DNA from: Microbacterium hydrocarbonoxydans
GTDB lineage: Bacteria > Actinomycetota > Actinomycetes > Actinomycetales > Microbacteriaceae
Length of the DNA stretch: 64,000 nucleotides
Direction: 5' to 3'
NCBI RefSeq assembly: GCF_011752045.1
Contig: NZ_JAAKXW010000003.1
Coordinates: 434,001 to 498,000, forward strand
Shown here: piece by piece, positions 1 to 8,336 of the stretch
How positions within the stretch are numbered: the first letter of the stretch is position 1
Layout: each line of letters starts with the position of its first letter
Program-made: the position numbers and the translations under genes
The notes under the pieces: generated by a model
Databases searched by the model: none
Told to the model about the DNA's origin: nothing
Seen by the model: the letters and a program-made list of their open reading frames with translations, nothing else

Positions 1-222
1 CCGGAGGTGGCTCTTGTACCGGATGGGGAGCTCGTAGGCGACGGCCTGGGCGACCGCGCCCCCGTGCGTGCGCGTGAGCAGGCGCTGCTCGGCCAGGCTG
101 TCGAGGTCGCGCCGGGTGGTCGCAGGCGATGCTCCGAACCGCTCCACGAGCTCCTCGACGGTGACCTCGCCGGAGGAGGCGAGCAGGTCGAGGATCGCGT
201 TCAGCCGCGCGGCACGCTTCAT
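1..222 (-). CDS. DeoR-family sugar regulator, N-terminal part
   Basis: The gene is cut by the left edge, so only the first 74 residues are visible. They form the winged helix of DeoR regulators (VEELVERFGASPATTRRDL, then a TRTHGGA wing). This family usually carries a C-terminal phosphosugar-sensing domain, which would lie outside the window. The ATG sits 2 nt after the stop of the aldolase gene, so it is the last visible gene of the leftward isomerase-kinase-kinase-aldolase operon. By family and context it probably represses that operon in response to a sugar phosphate. The inverted repeat upstream of the isomerase gene is its most plausible operator (inference). Confidence 0.85.
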   Translation of the reverse strand, partial: MKRAARLNAILDLLASSGEVTVEELVERFGASPATTRRDLDSLAEQRLLTRTHGGAVAQAVAYELPIRYKSHLR

Positions 223-224
223 GC

Positions 225-1064
225 CTAAGACTCTAGGGCGAACAGGCGCAGCATCCGTGCGGCCTCTCCGGCGAGCGCCTCACGTGCGGGCTTCAGGTAC
301 TTGCGGGAGTCGACGAGCCTGTCGTCGGCGGCGAGGGTCTCGCGGATCGCCCGCGTGAAGAAGCCGTTCAGGTGGGTGGACACGTTGATCTTGGTCATGC
401 CCGCGCGCACGGCGTCGGCGATCACTGCGTCCGCGACCCCCGAGGACCCGTGCAGCACCAGAGGTATGCCGAGAGCGGCATGAAGCCGCGCGATCAGATC
501 GAGGTCGAGGGACGCGGAGCGGTCGAGCATCGCGTGGGAGGACCCGACGGCGACGGCCAGCGCGTCGACTCCGGTGGCCTCGACGAAGGCGCGCGCCTCA
601 TCGGGATCGGTGCGGACGCCCGGCGCATGGGCGCCGTCCTTGCCGCCGACCTCGCCCAGCTCGCCCTCGACGTACACGCCGGCCGCGTGCGCTTTCGCGG
701 CGACTGCGGCGGTGAGCGCGACGTTCTCCTCGTAGGGCAGCGCTCCGCCGTCGAACATCACGGAGCCGAAGCCGAGGGCGATCGCCTCCTCGACGAGCTC
801 GGGCCGCTCGGCGTGATCGAGGTGCACGGCCACCGGCGTCTCCGCACGGCGGGCGACGGCGAGCGTGGCCAGGGCGATCGGCTCGAGACCTCCGTGGTAG
901 TCGGCGCAGTTCTGCGAGATCTGCAGGATGACGGGGAGGCCGGCGAGCGCGGAGGCGCGCACGAGCCCCTCGGCGGTCTCGAGGTGGATCACGTTGAACG
1001 CGCCGATGCCGGTGCCGCGGGCGGCGGCATCCGTGACGAGATCGCGGGCGGAGACGAGGGTCAT
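225..1064 (-). CDS. class II ketose-bisphosphate aldolase (GatY/KbaY/Fba-like)
   Basis: 279-residue cytoplasmic enzyme of the zinc-dependent class II aldolase family, which splits fructose- or tagatose-1,6-bisphosphate into dihydroxyacetone phosphate and glyceraldehyde 3-phosphate. Visible signatures are HLDHAE (residues 81-86, substrate/metal site), GELGEVGG (about 134-141), HGSSG and KINVST near the C-terminus. Length fits the family (about 280-290). The ATG overlaps the stop of the PfkB gene by 4 nt (ATGA), which fixes the start and indicates translational coupling. Next to a PfkB kinase and an AgaS-like isomerase it is most likely the last catabolic step of the local pathway. Fructose versus tagatose specificity cannot be decided from sequence alone. 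Confidence 0.9.
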   Translation of the reverse strand: MTLVSARDLVTDAAARGTGIGAFNVIHLETAEGLVRASALAGLPVILQISQNCADYHGGLEPIALATLAVARRAETPVAVHLDHAERPELVEEAIALGFGSVMFDGGALPYEENVALTAAVAAKAHAAGVYVEGELGEVGGKDGAHAPGVRTDPDEARAFVEATGVDALAVAVGSSHAMLDRSASLDLDLIARLHAALGIPLVLHGSSGVADAVIADAVRAGMTKINVSTHLNGFFTRAIRETLAADDRLVDSRKYLKPAREALAGEAARMLRLFALES

Positions 1065-2074
1065 TCGGGGTCCTTCGGTTCGTCGGGGGCCGAGACGGCA
1101 TCCTCGGCGTGAGACACCACGCCGGCGCCGGCGTCTCGCGCGGCACGTGGTCTCTCGGCCGGGTACGGGCCGACCACGAGGGCGGCTTCGAGGTCGGGCC
1201 AGGTCGGGGAGATCTCGCCGGCGAACGGCATCAGCACCGCGGCCGCCGACCAGGCGGTGGCGCGGCGCAGCACCGTCGCGGGATCGCCCACGCCCTCGGC
1301 GAGGAGCACGGCGCAGGCCGCGACGCCGGCGTCTCCTGCACCCGTCGGGTTGCCGGCCAGCGGGCTGCCCAGGCGTGCGTGGACGACCTCGGATGCCGTC
1401 ACCGCCAGCATCCCGTCTGCGCCGAGGGAGAGCAGCACGAGCTCGACGCCGCGGTCGATCAGCGAGCGCGCGCCGGCCACGGGGTCGGCGATGCCGGTCG
1501 CCTCGGCCAGCTCGGCGGCGTTGGGCTTGAGGACGGATGCTCCGGCATCGGCCGCGCGCAGCAGAGCGGGACCGGAGGTGTCCACGATGACGGGCACCCC
1601 CGCATCGCGCCCCACCCCGATGAGGATCGGCAGCAGGGTGTCCGGGGCGCCGGGCGGCAGGCTCCCCGAGATGACGAGCACCCGGGCGCTCGGCAGCCGG
1701 TCGACGACCTCGGCGAGCAGGGCCGCCCATTCGGCATCCGACGGGTTGACGCCGCGCTCGTTGACGACGGTGGTGTCGCCGAGGTGCTCGTCGACGATCG
1801 CGACGCTCTGCCGCGTCGCGCCCGCGACCTCGATCAGGGCGTTCGGCACACCGGATGCCCCCAGCTCGGCGGCGAACTCGATGCCCGTGCGGCCGCCCAC
1901 GGTCGCGATGGCGACCACGTCGGCGCCCTGAGCGTGCGCGACGCGTGCCACGTTGAGGCCCTTGCCGCCGGCGCGTGCGGCGCCGGCATCCGCCCGATGC
2001 GTCTCACCCGGGACGAGGCGGTCGACGTGCCAGGTGAGGTCGAGCGCGGGATTCGGGGTGACGACGAGGATCAC
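1061..2074 (-). CDS. PfkB-family sugar-phosphate kinase (1-phosphofructokinase/tagatose-6-phosphate kinase type)
   Basis: 337 residues. The N-terminus ILVVTPNPALDLTW and the ARAGGKGLNVARV motif are characteristic of the FruK/LacC branch of PfkB kinases. The C-terminal PTGAGDAGVA motif holds the catalytic Asp and anion hole (usually GAGDA). The enzyme would phosphorylate fructose-1-P, fructose-6-P or tagatose-6-P to the bisphosphate used by the next gene's aldolase. The start is a GTG that overlaps the TGA of the ROK kinase gene (GTGA), and the stop overlaps the aldolase ATG. About 25 polar residues after the kinase fold are not conserved in the family. The substrate is inferred from context. 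Confidence 0.88.
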   Translation of the reverse strand: MILVVTPNPALDLTWHVDRLVPGETHRADAGAARAGGKGLNVARVAHAQGADVVAIATVGGRTGIEFAAELGASGVPNALIEVAGATRQSVAIVDEHLGDTTVVNERGVNPSDAEWAALLAEVVDRLPSARVLVISGSLPPGAPDTLLPILIGVGRDAGVPVIVDTSGPALLRAADAGASVLKPNAAELAEATGIADPVAGARSLIDRGVELVLLSLGADGMLAVTASEVVHARLGSPLAGNPTGAGDAGVAACAVLLAEGVGDPATVLRRATAWSAAAVLMPFAGEISPTWPDLEAALVVGPYPAERPRAARDAGAGVVSHAEDAVSAPDEPKDPE

Positions 2075-3096
2075 GGGAGCTCCTTCGCGGCGGCCACCTG
2101 GTCGCCCGTCAGCTCCCGCGCACGCAGGGCAGCGCCGATCAGGCCGGCGTTGCCGGAGAGCTCGGCGGGGACGAGCTCCGGGAGGCGGTGGAAGCTCATG
2201 CGCGCGGCCAGGCGCGTGCGGAGCTCGTCGAAGAGCGCACCGCCGGCACGGGACAGCCCGCCGCCGATGACGACGGCCTCGGGGGCGACGACCGCGGTGA
2301 GCTGGGCGAGCGACATCGTCAGGGCGTCCAGGGCCGAGTTCCAGATGCCTGCGGCGATGTCGTCGCCGGTGGCCGCGCGCGCGATGACGTCCTTCGCGCC
2401 GTCCGGCGTGATCCCGGTCGCCTCCCGGTAGCGGCGCGCGATGGCCCCGGCGGAGGCGACGGCCTCCAGGCAGCCGCGCGCGCCGCAGGCGCACACGGGT
2501 TCGTCGGCGATCGGCGAGTGGCCGATCTCCCCCGCGTAGCCGCCGGCCGTGTAGGGCTCGCCGCCGACGAGAAGCGCTCCGGCGACGCCGGTGCCGATCA
2601 CGAGCACGACGGAGTTCGCGTAGGCCCGCGCCCCGCCGAGGCGGTGCTCGGCCCAGCTCGCCGCGCGGACGTCGTGGTCGAACGCGACCGGGAGTCCGAG
2701 CTTCGCGGCCGCGAGGTCGCGAAGGGGGGAGTCGTGCCAGCCGAGGTTGCTGGCGAAGACGCCGAGGCCCGCCTCCGCGTCGACGATGCCGGGCACGACG
2801 AGCCCTGCCGCCTGCGGGACGACCCCGGGATGGTCCGCGAGCAGTTCGCCGGCGAGCACGCCGAGACGCTCGATGAGCACCTCGGTGCGGTCGCCGTCCG
2901 CCACCGGAGTCGGCGTGCGCCGGAGTCCGAGCGCGGTGCCGTCGGCATCGAACAGCGCCGACTTGATGTCGGTGCCGCCCACGTCGAAGGCGAGCACCGG
3001 GGCGCCGGCGCCGAGCGCGCGGACCTCGGCGAGGCGCTCCCCGGAGGCGTCCTTCACGACGTCGGGCACATCGCCGGGGTCGTCAGGCGTGGTCAT
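2071..3096 (-). CDS. ROK-family sugar kinase
   Basis: 341 residues. The ATP-binding DVGGTDIKSALFD motif lies around residues 38-50, and GEIGH plus a CACGARGCLE zinc-binding motif lie in the middle, so this is a ROK kinase without an N-terminal HTH. Typical substrates are glucose, GlcNAc, ManNAc or allose, phosphorylated at O6. The first about 30 residues are an extra polar leader. It follows the SIS isomerase gene by 24 nt and its stop overlaps the PfkB GTG. With the BadF kinase upstream and PfkB downstream the locus has three distinct sugar kinases. GlcNAc or ManNAc is a reasonable substrate guess but is not proven. Confidence 0.88.
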   Translation of the reverse strand: MTTPDDPGDVPDVVKDASGERLAEVRALGAGAPVLAFDVGGTDIKSALFDADGTALGLRRTPTPVADGDRTEVLIERLGVLAGELLADHPGVVPQAAGLVVPGIVDAEAGLGVFASNLGWHDSPLRDLAAAKLGLPVAFDHDVRAASWAEHRLGGARAYANSVVLVIGTGVAGALLVGGEPYTAGGYAGEIGHSPIADEPVCACGARGCLEAVASAGAIARRYREATGITPDGAKDVIARAATGDDIAAGIWNSALDALTMSLAQLTAVVAPEAVVIGGGLSRAGGALFDELRTRLAARMSFHRLPELVPAELSGNAGLIGAALRARELTGDQVAAAKELP

Positions 3097-3120
3097 CGGC
3101 CGGTCCGTCCGCGTTCCGGG

Positions 3121-4017
3121 TCATGCGTCCAGGATGACGGACCGGGTGAGGTTGCGCGGAAGATCCGGGTCGAGCCCGCGCGCCACGGCGCGGTCGAGGG
3201 CGACGCGGTGCAGGCGGACGAGGTCGGCCATCGGGTCGACCGGATGCTGCACGAAGCGCGCACCGGTGGCCTCGACCTGCGCGGCCAGCCCCTCGGGCGC
3301 CTCTCCGAACTGCCAGGTCACGCGGCCGGGGGCGGCGATCGCGATCGGGCCGTGACGGTACTCCATCGACGGGTACGACTCGGTCCACGACTGGGAGGAC
3401 TCGCGCATCTTGAGGGCGGCCTCGTGCGCGAGGCCCACGGTCCAGCCCCGGCCCAGGAACGTGTACTGCTCGGCGTCGCGCAGCTCGGCGTCGTCGGACG
3501 CGGCGAGGACGGCCGTCGCGTCCTCGATCGCACCCGTGAGGTCCTCGCCGAGCGCGGCGCGGAACAGGGCGAGTGCGGTGGTCGCGAAGCGGGTCTGCAC
3601 GACCGACTTCTCATCGGCGAAGGGCAGCAGCACGGCCTCGTCGACGAGGGAGACGAGCGGGGAGTCCGGGTCGCCGATCACACCGACGGTGGGTACCCGG
3701 CCCTTGATCCGGTCGACGAGTTCGAGGACCTCGGTGGTGGTGCCGGAGCGGGTCAGCGCGACGACCGCGTCGTAGTCCCGGTCGACGAAGGACTCGGATG
3801 CCGCGAACGCGTCGGTCTCGCCGAGGCCGGCGGACTCCCGGAGAGCGGCGTACGACTGCGCCATGAACCAGGACGTGCCGCAGCCGACGACAGCGATGCG
3901 GGCACCCGCGGCCGGGAGCAGGCCCTGCGCAACGCGCATGTCTGCGGCGGTGGCCCAGGTCTCGGGCTGCGAGGTCAGTTCCGCACGCATGTGCGCGCCG
4001 GGCTGCGGTTCGGTCAT
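3121..4017 (-). CDS. SIS-domain sugar-phosphate isomerase/deaminase (AgaS/NagB-II-like)
   Basis: 298 residues with two SIS domains. The first contains VVGCGTSWFMAQ and ALTRSGTTTEVLEL. The second contains FLGRGWTVGLAHEAALKM and MEYRHGP, typical of AgaS and GlmS-type isomerase halves. Family members deaminate/isomerise glucosamine-6-P or galactosamine-6-P to the ketohexose 6-phosphate. It is first in the leftward operon isomerase-ROK-PfkB-aldolase-DeoR and lies downstream of a good promoter. There is no glutaminase domain, so it is catabolic in type rather than a GlmS. Glucosamine versus galactosamine preference is open. Confidence 0.85.
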   Translation of the reverse strand: MTEPQPGAHMRAELTSQPETWATAADMRVAQGLLPAAGARIAVVGCGTSWFMAQSYAALRESAGLGETDAFAASESFVDRDYDAVVALTRSGTTTEVLELVDRIKGRVPTVGVIGDPDSPLVSLVDEAVLLPFADEKSVVQTRFATTALALFRAALGEDLTGAIEDATAVLAASDDAELRDAEQYTFLGRGWTVGLAHEAALKMRESSQSWTESYPSMEYRHGPIAIAAPGRVTWQFGEAPEGLAAQVEATGARFVQHPVDPMADLVRLHRVALDRAVARGLDPDLPRNLTRSVILDA

Positions 4018-4042
4018 TCGAGGACCCTTCCCAAATCAGGAG

Positions 4043-4078
4043 TGATTGTTTATGCTCACATATCGTGCAGATCAATCA
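4043..4078. promoter_or_regulatory. inverted repeat, candidate operator of the isomerase operon
   Basis: TGATTG and CAATCA face each other across 24 nt, and inside them lies TATG-N4-CATA (4051-4062). The whole element sits immediately downstream of the -10 box of the leftward promoter, where a bound DeoR or RpiR protein would block transcription. Assignment to a particular regulator is inference. Confidence 0.5.
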
Positions 4079-4079
4079 G

Positions 4080-4107
4080 ATTCTAGCACTCGCTCGACGG
4101 AGATCAA
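4080..4107 (-). promoter_or_regulatory. sigma70-type promoter of the isomerase-kinase-aldolase operon
   Basis: On the minus strand TTGATC is followed after 16 nt by TAGAAT, close to the consensus -35 and -10 boxes. The -35 box lies inside the last codons of the BadF kinase gene, so the operon can be transcribed separately from it. Confidence 0.55.
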
Positions 4108-5090
4108 CGGAGACGTCGCACCCCGTCAGCGAGCGTCGCGAGCAGCTCCGCCGACGGCGGGACTCCGCCCGCGCGCAGCGCGAGCAGGGCGGCGCCGACC
4201 GCGCCGTCCGGCACCGAGCGCAGCTCCAGACCCTGCGCATCGTCACCGAGCCGACGCAGGAAGGAATCCCTGACCAGTCCCTCGCGCGACAGCACTCCGC
4301 CGCCGATCACCAGCGGCCCCGGCAGGGTCAGCACCGACAGGAGGGTGTCGGCGAGGTGCTCTCCTGCTCGCCGCTGGATGCGCGCCGCGACAGGGTCTCC
4401 GTCGATGAAGGCGAGCGGCGCGAGGTTCGCGAGCTCGACGGGCGGGCGCGCGTACAGCGCCCTCACGATCTGCTCGAGCGCGCGCGGGCGGCCGGCACCG
4501 CCGGCGGACTCCGCCCCGAGACCGAGATGATCGAGCAGCCCTGGGGTCATCGCGGTGAACGGTCCGGTGCCGTCGAGGTCCTGCACGACGGCGCGCGCCA
4601 CGCGCCGGCCGATCCAGAAGCCGCTGCCGCGGTCGCCGAGCAGCCAGCCCAGGCCGTCGCCCGCCTTCTCGATCACGCCGCCGCCGACGCGGATGACGCA
4701 GGCTCCCGTGCCGGACACGATCGCGTAGCCGAACTCCTCCGCGGCACCGCTGCAGTAGGTGGCCAGCAGGTCGGCCTCGAAGGTGAGCCGGCCCGTGAAC
4801 CCTTCGGCCCGCAGCCGTTCGAGCAGCCATTCCTCGTCTCCGCCGGAGACGCTGTGCCCTGCCATGGCGGCCGTGACGACGGACACTTCGGACAGCGCGC
4901 ATCCGGCGGCGTCCAGCGCGACGCCGATCGCCTGCATCACCCCGTCGGCCGCCCCGTCGCGGCCCGCCGAGATCGGGTTCCCCCGGCCGCCGACGCCGTA
5001 GCCGAGACACTGCCCCCGGGCGTCGGCGAGCACCGCCCTGGTCGAGGTGCCACCCGCGTCGAGACCCAGCATCCTCATCTCGTGACCCAT
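4104..5090 (-). CDS. BadF/BadG-family sugar kinase (N-acetylglucosamine kinase-like)
   Basis: 328 residues. The phosphate-1 motif LGLDAGGTSTRAVL is at the N-terminus, VSGTGACVIRV and GWLLGDRGSGFWIG lie in the middle, and LPGPLVIGGGVL towards the end. This is the BadF/BadG/BcrA/BcrD ATPase fold as used by eukaryotic and actinobacterial GlcNAc kinases, not the benzoyl-CoA reductase activator, because no iron-sulfur Cys pair is evident. An ATG 12 nt further in (MRMLGLD) is an alternative start. The gene is divergent from rpiR and precedes the isomerase operon, so it probably phosphorylates the imported amino sugar. Substrate not proven. Confidence 0.82.
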   Translation of the reverse strand: MGHEMRMLGLDAGGTSTRAVLADARGQCLGYGVGGRGNPISAGRDGAADGVMQAIGVALDAAGCALSEVSVVTAAMAGHSVSGGDEEWLLERLRAEGFTGRLTFEADLLATYCSGAAEEFGYAIVSGTGACVIRVGGGVIEKAGDGLGWLLGDRGSGFWIGRRVARAVVQDLDGTGPFTAMTPGLLDHLGLGAESAGGAGRPRALEQIVRALYARPPVELANLAPLAFIDGDPVAARIQRRAGEHLADTLLSVLTLPGPLVIGGGVLSREGLVRDSFLRRLGDDAQGLELRSVPDGAVGAALLALRAGGVPPSAELLATLADGVRRLR

Positions 5091-5107
5091 TTGTTATGCG
5101 TCCTAAC

Positions 5108-5136
5108 TTGACCTATCATCGGGGCGAGAATAGTTT
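5108..5136 (+). promoter_or_regulatory. sigma70-type promoter of the rpiR-ngc operon
   Basis: TTGACC, a 17-nt spacer and TAGTTT match the -35/-10 pattern well. The start point would fall about 35 nt before the rpiR ATG, leaving room for the GGAGG ribosome-binding site. Confidence 0.55.
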
Positions 5137-5169
5137 TCATCCCAATGGAGTTCTTCCCGAACGAAAACT
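5132..5169. promoter_or_regulatory. inverted repeat, candidate RpiR operator
   Basis: AGTTTTC and GAAAACT are perfect complements separated by 24 nt. The left arm overlaps the -10 box of the rightward promoter and the right arm ends just before the ribosome-binding site. The position suggests autorepression by the RpiR protein (inference). The 24-nt spacing equals that of the repeat before the isomerase operon. Confidence 0.5.
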
Positions 5170-5176
5170 GGAGGCA

Positions 5177-6106
5177 ATGGTGCCACGCAGTCTCGACGGC
5201 GGCAACGGTGCGGTGATCGGCCGCATCGTGGCACGTCGGCGCTCCATGCCGACAGCGATGGCGCGGATCGCCGAACTGGTGATCTCCATGCCGAGCACTC
5301 CCGTCGAACTGAGCATCACCGATCTCGCCGAGCGAGCCGGCACCTCTCCGGCGACGGTCACCCGGTTCTGCCGCACGCTCGGCTTCGACGGCTACACCCA
5401 GTTCCGCGTCGCGATCGCCTCCGAGCTCGGCCGCGGCGGCCCCGACGGCAGCTGGCGCACCGACATCGGCACCGAGTTCGGCCCCACCGACTCGCCCGAC
5501 AAGGTGCTGCGGACCCTCCTCAACCTCCACGTCGTCAGCCTCGAGACCACCGCCGCCTCGATCGACCTGGCCGCCGTGGGCCGCGTGGCGCAGGCCATCG
5601 CGGACAGCCGGCACATCGACCTCTACGGCGTCGGCGGCAGCGCCGTGGTCGCGACGGAGCTGCAGCGCCGGCTGCACCGCGTGGGGCTGAACGCGCACGC
5701 CTGGTCGGACACGCACGACGGGCTCGCCAGCGCCGCCCTGCAGGACGAGTCGTGCGTCGCGATCGGCATCTCGAACACCGGTCAGACGGACCAGACCGTG
5801 CAGATGCTCATGCAGGCCGGTGCGACCGGAGCCCTGACCGTCGCCATCACCCACGACGACGCCAGCTGGATCGCCGATGTCGCCGACATCTCGCTGACCA
5901 CCGCCGAGCCCGTCGCCTACCTGCGCCCCGACGACATGTCCGTCCGCCACACGCAGTACCTCGTGATCGACCTGCTCTACCTGCTCGTCGCGCAGCAGAT
6001 GTTCGACCAGGCGGCGGCGAATCTCGCCGCGACCGCCGTGGCCGTGTCCGCCCACCGCCGCCCGCGGAATCCCGCGGCGCGCCCGACGCTCTCCCAGGGG
6101 GCCTGA
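5177..6106 (+). CDS. RpiR/MurR-family transcriptional regulator
   Basis: 309 residues. The N-terminal HTH_6 domain (ITDLAERAGTSPATVTRF, about residues 50-67) is followed by an SIS phosphosugar-binding domain with YGVGGSAVVATELQ and GISNTGQTDQTV. The ATG is chosen because GGAGG lies 6 nt upstream; an in-frame extension further upstream would run through the promoter and operator. The stop overlaps the next gene's ATG (TGATG). It is the first gene of the transporter operon and probably senses a hexosamine phosphate produced by the neighbouring kinases. Confidence 0.9.
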   Translation: MVPRSLDGGNGAVIGRIVARRRSMPTAMARIAELVISMPSTPVELSITDLAERAGTSPATVTRFCRTLGFDGYTQFRVAIASELGRGGPDGSWRTDIGTEFGPTDSPDKVLRTLLNLHVVSLETTAASIDLAAVGRVAQAIADSRHIDLYGVGGSAVVATELQRRLHRVGLNAHAWSDTHDGLASAALQDESCVAIGISNTGQTDQTVQMLMQAGATGALTVAITHDDASWIADVADISLTTAEPVAYLRPDDMSVRHTQYLVIDLLYLLVAQQMFDQAAANLAATAVAVSAHRRPRNPAARPTLSQGA

Positions 6107-6858
6107 TGAGCGCACAACCCTCCGACCTCCTCCGCGAGGCGACCACCCGGCTCGAGCGACTCTCCGCCGAGGCCGAGGCCGGCGCCCTCGACGGCGCGAT
6201 CGAGCTGCTCGTCGGGGCCCTCGACGCCGGCGGGGTCATCCACGCCTTCGGCACCGGTCACTCCGAGGCGTTCGCGATGGAGATCGCCGGCCGCGCCGGC
6301 GGTCTGATCCCCACGAACCGCTTCGCCCTGCGCGACATCGTCATGCACGGCGAGCGCGAGGTCGACGTGCTCACCGGCTCCCTCGAGCGGGAGCCCTGGG
6401 TGGTCGACGAGCTCATGGCCACGGTGCCGGTCGGTCCGGACGACGTCTTCACGATCGCCTCGAACTCGGGCGTGAACGGGTCGATCGTCGGCACGGCCCT
6501 GTGGGCGAAGGAGCGCGGTCACCGCGTGATCGCCGTCACCAGCCTCGAGCACACGGCGCGGGTCGAGCCGAAGCATCCGTCCGGGCTCCGCCTCAGCGAG
6601 GTGGCCGACGTCGTCATCGACAACCTCGCCCCCTACGGGGACGCCACCCTCGAGGTCGCCCCCGGGATCGCCGCCGGAGCGATCTCGTCGATCACCGCCG
6701 CCTTCATCGCGCAGCTGCTCACGCTCGGCGTCGCGCGCACGATCGCCGCGCGCGGAGAGACGCCGCCGATGTACATCTCCGCGAACATCCCCGGCGGCGA
6801 CGAGCACAACTCCGCTCTGGAGGACCGCTACCTCGGCCGCATCCGCCGCGGCGCCTGA
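6106..6858 (+). CDS. SIS-domain phosphosugar-binding protein (UPF0309-like)
   Basis: 250 residues, a single SIS domain. HAFGTGHSEAFAMEIAGRAG at about residues 45-64 is the phosphosugar-binding loop and TIASNSGVNGSIVGTA the second one. It resembles the UPF0309 group of putative sugar isomerases, often found beside RpiR or GlcNAc genes. It lacks recognisable MurQ etherase signatures, so MurNAc-6-P lyase is unlikely. The ATG overlaps the rpiR stop and the ngcE gene follows after 56 nt. The exact reaction is unknown; it may be a second isomerase or a sensor of a sugar phosphate. Confidence 0.8.
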   Translation: MSAQPSDLLREATTRLERLSAEAEAGALDGAIELLVGALDAGGVIHAFGTGHSEAFAMEIAGRAGGLIPTNRFALRDIVMHGEREVDVLTGSLEREPWVVDELMATVPVGPDDVFTIASNSGVNGSIVGTALWAKERGHRVIAVTSLEHTARVEPKHPSGLRLSEVADVVIDNLAPYGDATLEVAPGIAAGAISSITAAFIAQLLTLGVARTIAARGETPPMYISANIPGGDEHNSALEDRYLGRIRRGA

Positions 6859-6914
6859 ACCCCCGAGACCCGACAGCCCACCCTGAACACACACCCATAA
6901 CGAAAGGTACCGAG

Positions 6915-8336
6915 ATGGAAAACAACGACACGTCCATCATGAGCCGCCGCACCCTGTTGCGCGGCGCGGCCGCGACGGCGCTGCTGCTCCCGTTCGGCAT
7001 GTCCCTCGCCTCCTGCGCCGCCCCCGGCGGCGGCGGTGGCGCAGCGGGCCCGAAGGGCGAGGTCACGGCGGACAACCCGTTCGGCGTCGCCGCGAACACG
7101 AAGGTCGACGCGGTCATCTTCAACGGCGGCTACGGCGTGGACTACGTCGAGAACGCCGCGAAGCTGATGGAGAAGAGCAAGGGCCTCGAAGGCGTCACGG
7201 TCAAGGTCTCGCCCTCGACCAAGATCGCCACCGAGCTGCAGCCGCGCTTCGTCGGCGGCAACCCGCCGGACCTCATCGACAACTCCGGCGCCAACTCCAT
7301 CGGATGGAACACGATCATCGACCAGCTCGAGGACCTCACCGAGGTGCTCGACGCCGAGAACCTCGAGGGCGAGAAGATCCGCGACACCCTCTTCGGCGGC
7401 GTCGAGGCTCCCGGCACCTTCGACGGCAAGTTCGTCGCGCTGAACTACGTGATGACCGTGTACGGCATCTGGTACTCGTCCAGCCTGTTCGAGGAGAACG
7501 GCTGGAGCGTGCCGACGAGCTGGCAGGACCTCAAGGACCTCGGCGCGAAGGCCAAGGAGCAGGGCAAGTACCTCTTCCTCTGGGGCAAGGAGGCCGCGAC
7601 CTACTACCAGACCATGGTCGTCGACTCCGCGGTGATCCAGGCCGGCGACGACGTGCGCCTGCCGCTGGAGAACCTGGAGGAGGGATGCTGGTCGCACCCC
7701 GTCATCCAGGACATCCTGACGATCTTCCACGAGCTGATCCAGGCCGGCTACGTCAAGCCGGGCGGATCGGGCACGCAGTTCACCGAGGCGCAGGCGCAGT
7801 GGAGCTCCAAGCAGGAGGCCCTGCTCTACCCCTCGGGCTCGTGGATCGAGAACGAGATGAAGTCCCAGACGGCCGACGGCTTCGCGATGATGGGCATCGC
7901 CGAGCTGCCCCTCGACGGCAACCAGACCACCCCGGCGGGCACCATGCGCGCCGAGGCCGGCGAGCCGTTCATCGTCCCCTCCAAGGCGAAGAACCCCGCC
8001 GGCGGCAAGGAGCTGCTGCGCACCATGCTGTCGAAGGAGTCCGCGACCGCCTTCGCCAAGGAGAAGCTCGCGCCGACCATCGTCAAGGACACCGTCCCCG
8101 AGGACGGCTTCGGCTCGACCGCGCTGCAGTCGCAGGGCAAGCTGCTCGCGGCGGCCGGTGACAACGTGTTCACCATCAAGTCGTTCAACCTGTACGGCAT
8201 GAACAGCGACCAGCTGCCGATCTGGAACTCGTTCCTCGACGGCAAGATGGACGTCGCGACCATCACCAAGCAGCTGCAGGACCTGACCGACAAGATCCGC
8301 AACGACGACTCCGTCAACAAGATCGAGATCAAGTGA
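6915..8336 (+). CDS. ngcE: NgcE-type carbohydrate ABC transporter binding lipoprotein
   Basis: 473 residues. The signal peptide has a twin-arginine-like SRRTLLRG start and a lipobox LASC, so Cys34 should be lipidated and the protein anchored outside the membrane. A glycine-rich linker follows. The mature part has NgcE-type stretches (NPFGV, VIFNGGYG, RFVGGNPPDLIDNSG, AGEPFIVPSKAKN). In Streptomyces NgcE binds N-acetylglucosamine and chitobiose. GAAAGG precedes the ATG by about 8 nt. The stop overlaps the permease GTG. Amino-sugar specificity is inferred from the family and agrees with the kinases and SIS enzymes around it. Confidence 0.88.
   Translation: MENNDTSIMSRRTLLRGAAATALLLPFGMSLASCAAPGGGGGAAGPKGEVTADNPFGVAANTKVDAVIFNGGYGVDYVENAAKLMEKSKGLEGVTVKVSPSTKIATELQPRFVGGNPPDLIDNSGANSIGWNTIIDQLEDLTEVLDAENLEGEKIRDTLFGGVEAPGTFDGKFVALNYVMTVYGIWYSSSLFEENGWSVPTSWQDLKDLGAKAKEQGKYLFLWGKEAATYYQTMVVDSAVIQAGDDVRLPLENLEEGCWSHPVIQDILTIFHELIQAGYVKPGGSGTQFTEAQAQWSSKQEALLYPSGSWIENEMKSQTADGFAMMGIAELPLDGNQTTPAGTMRAEAGEPFIVPSKAKNPAGGKELLRTMLSKESATAFAKEKLAPTIVKDTVPEDGFGSTALQSQGKLLAAAGDNVFTIKSFNLYGMNSDQLPIWNSFLDGKMDVATITKQLQDLTDKIRNDDSVNKIEIK

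Noticed and set aside
6106..6858. MurQ (MurNAc-6-P etherase) for the second SIS protein
   Set aside because: The RpiR and BadF neighbours made it tempting, but MurQ signature stretches are not seen and the length is about 50 residues too short.
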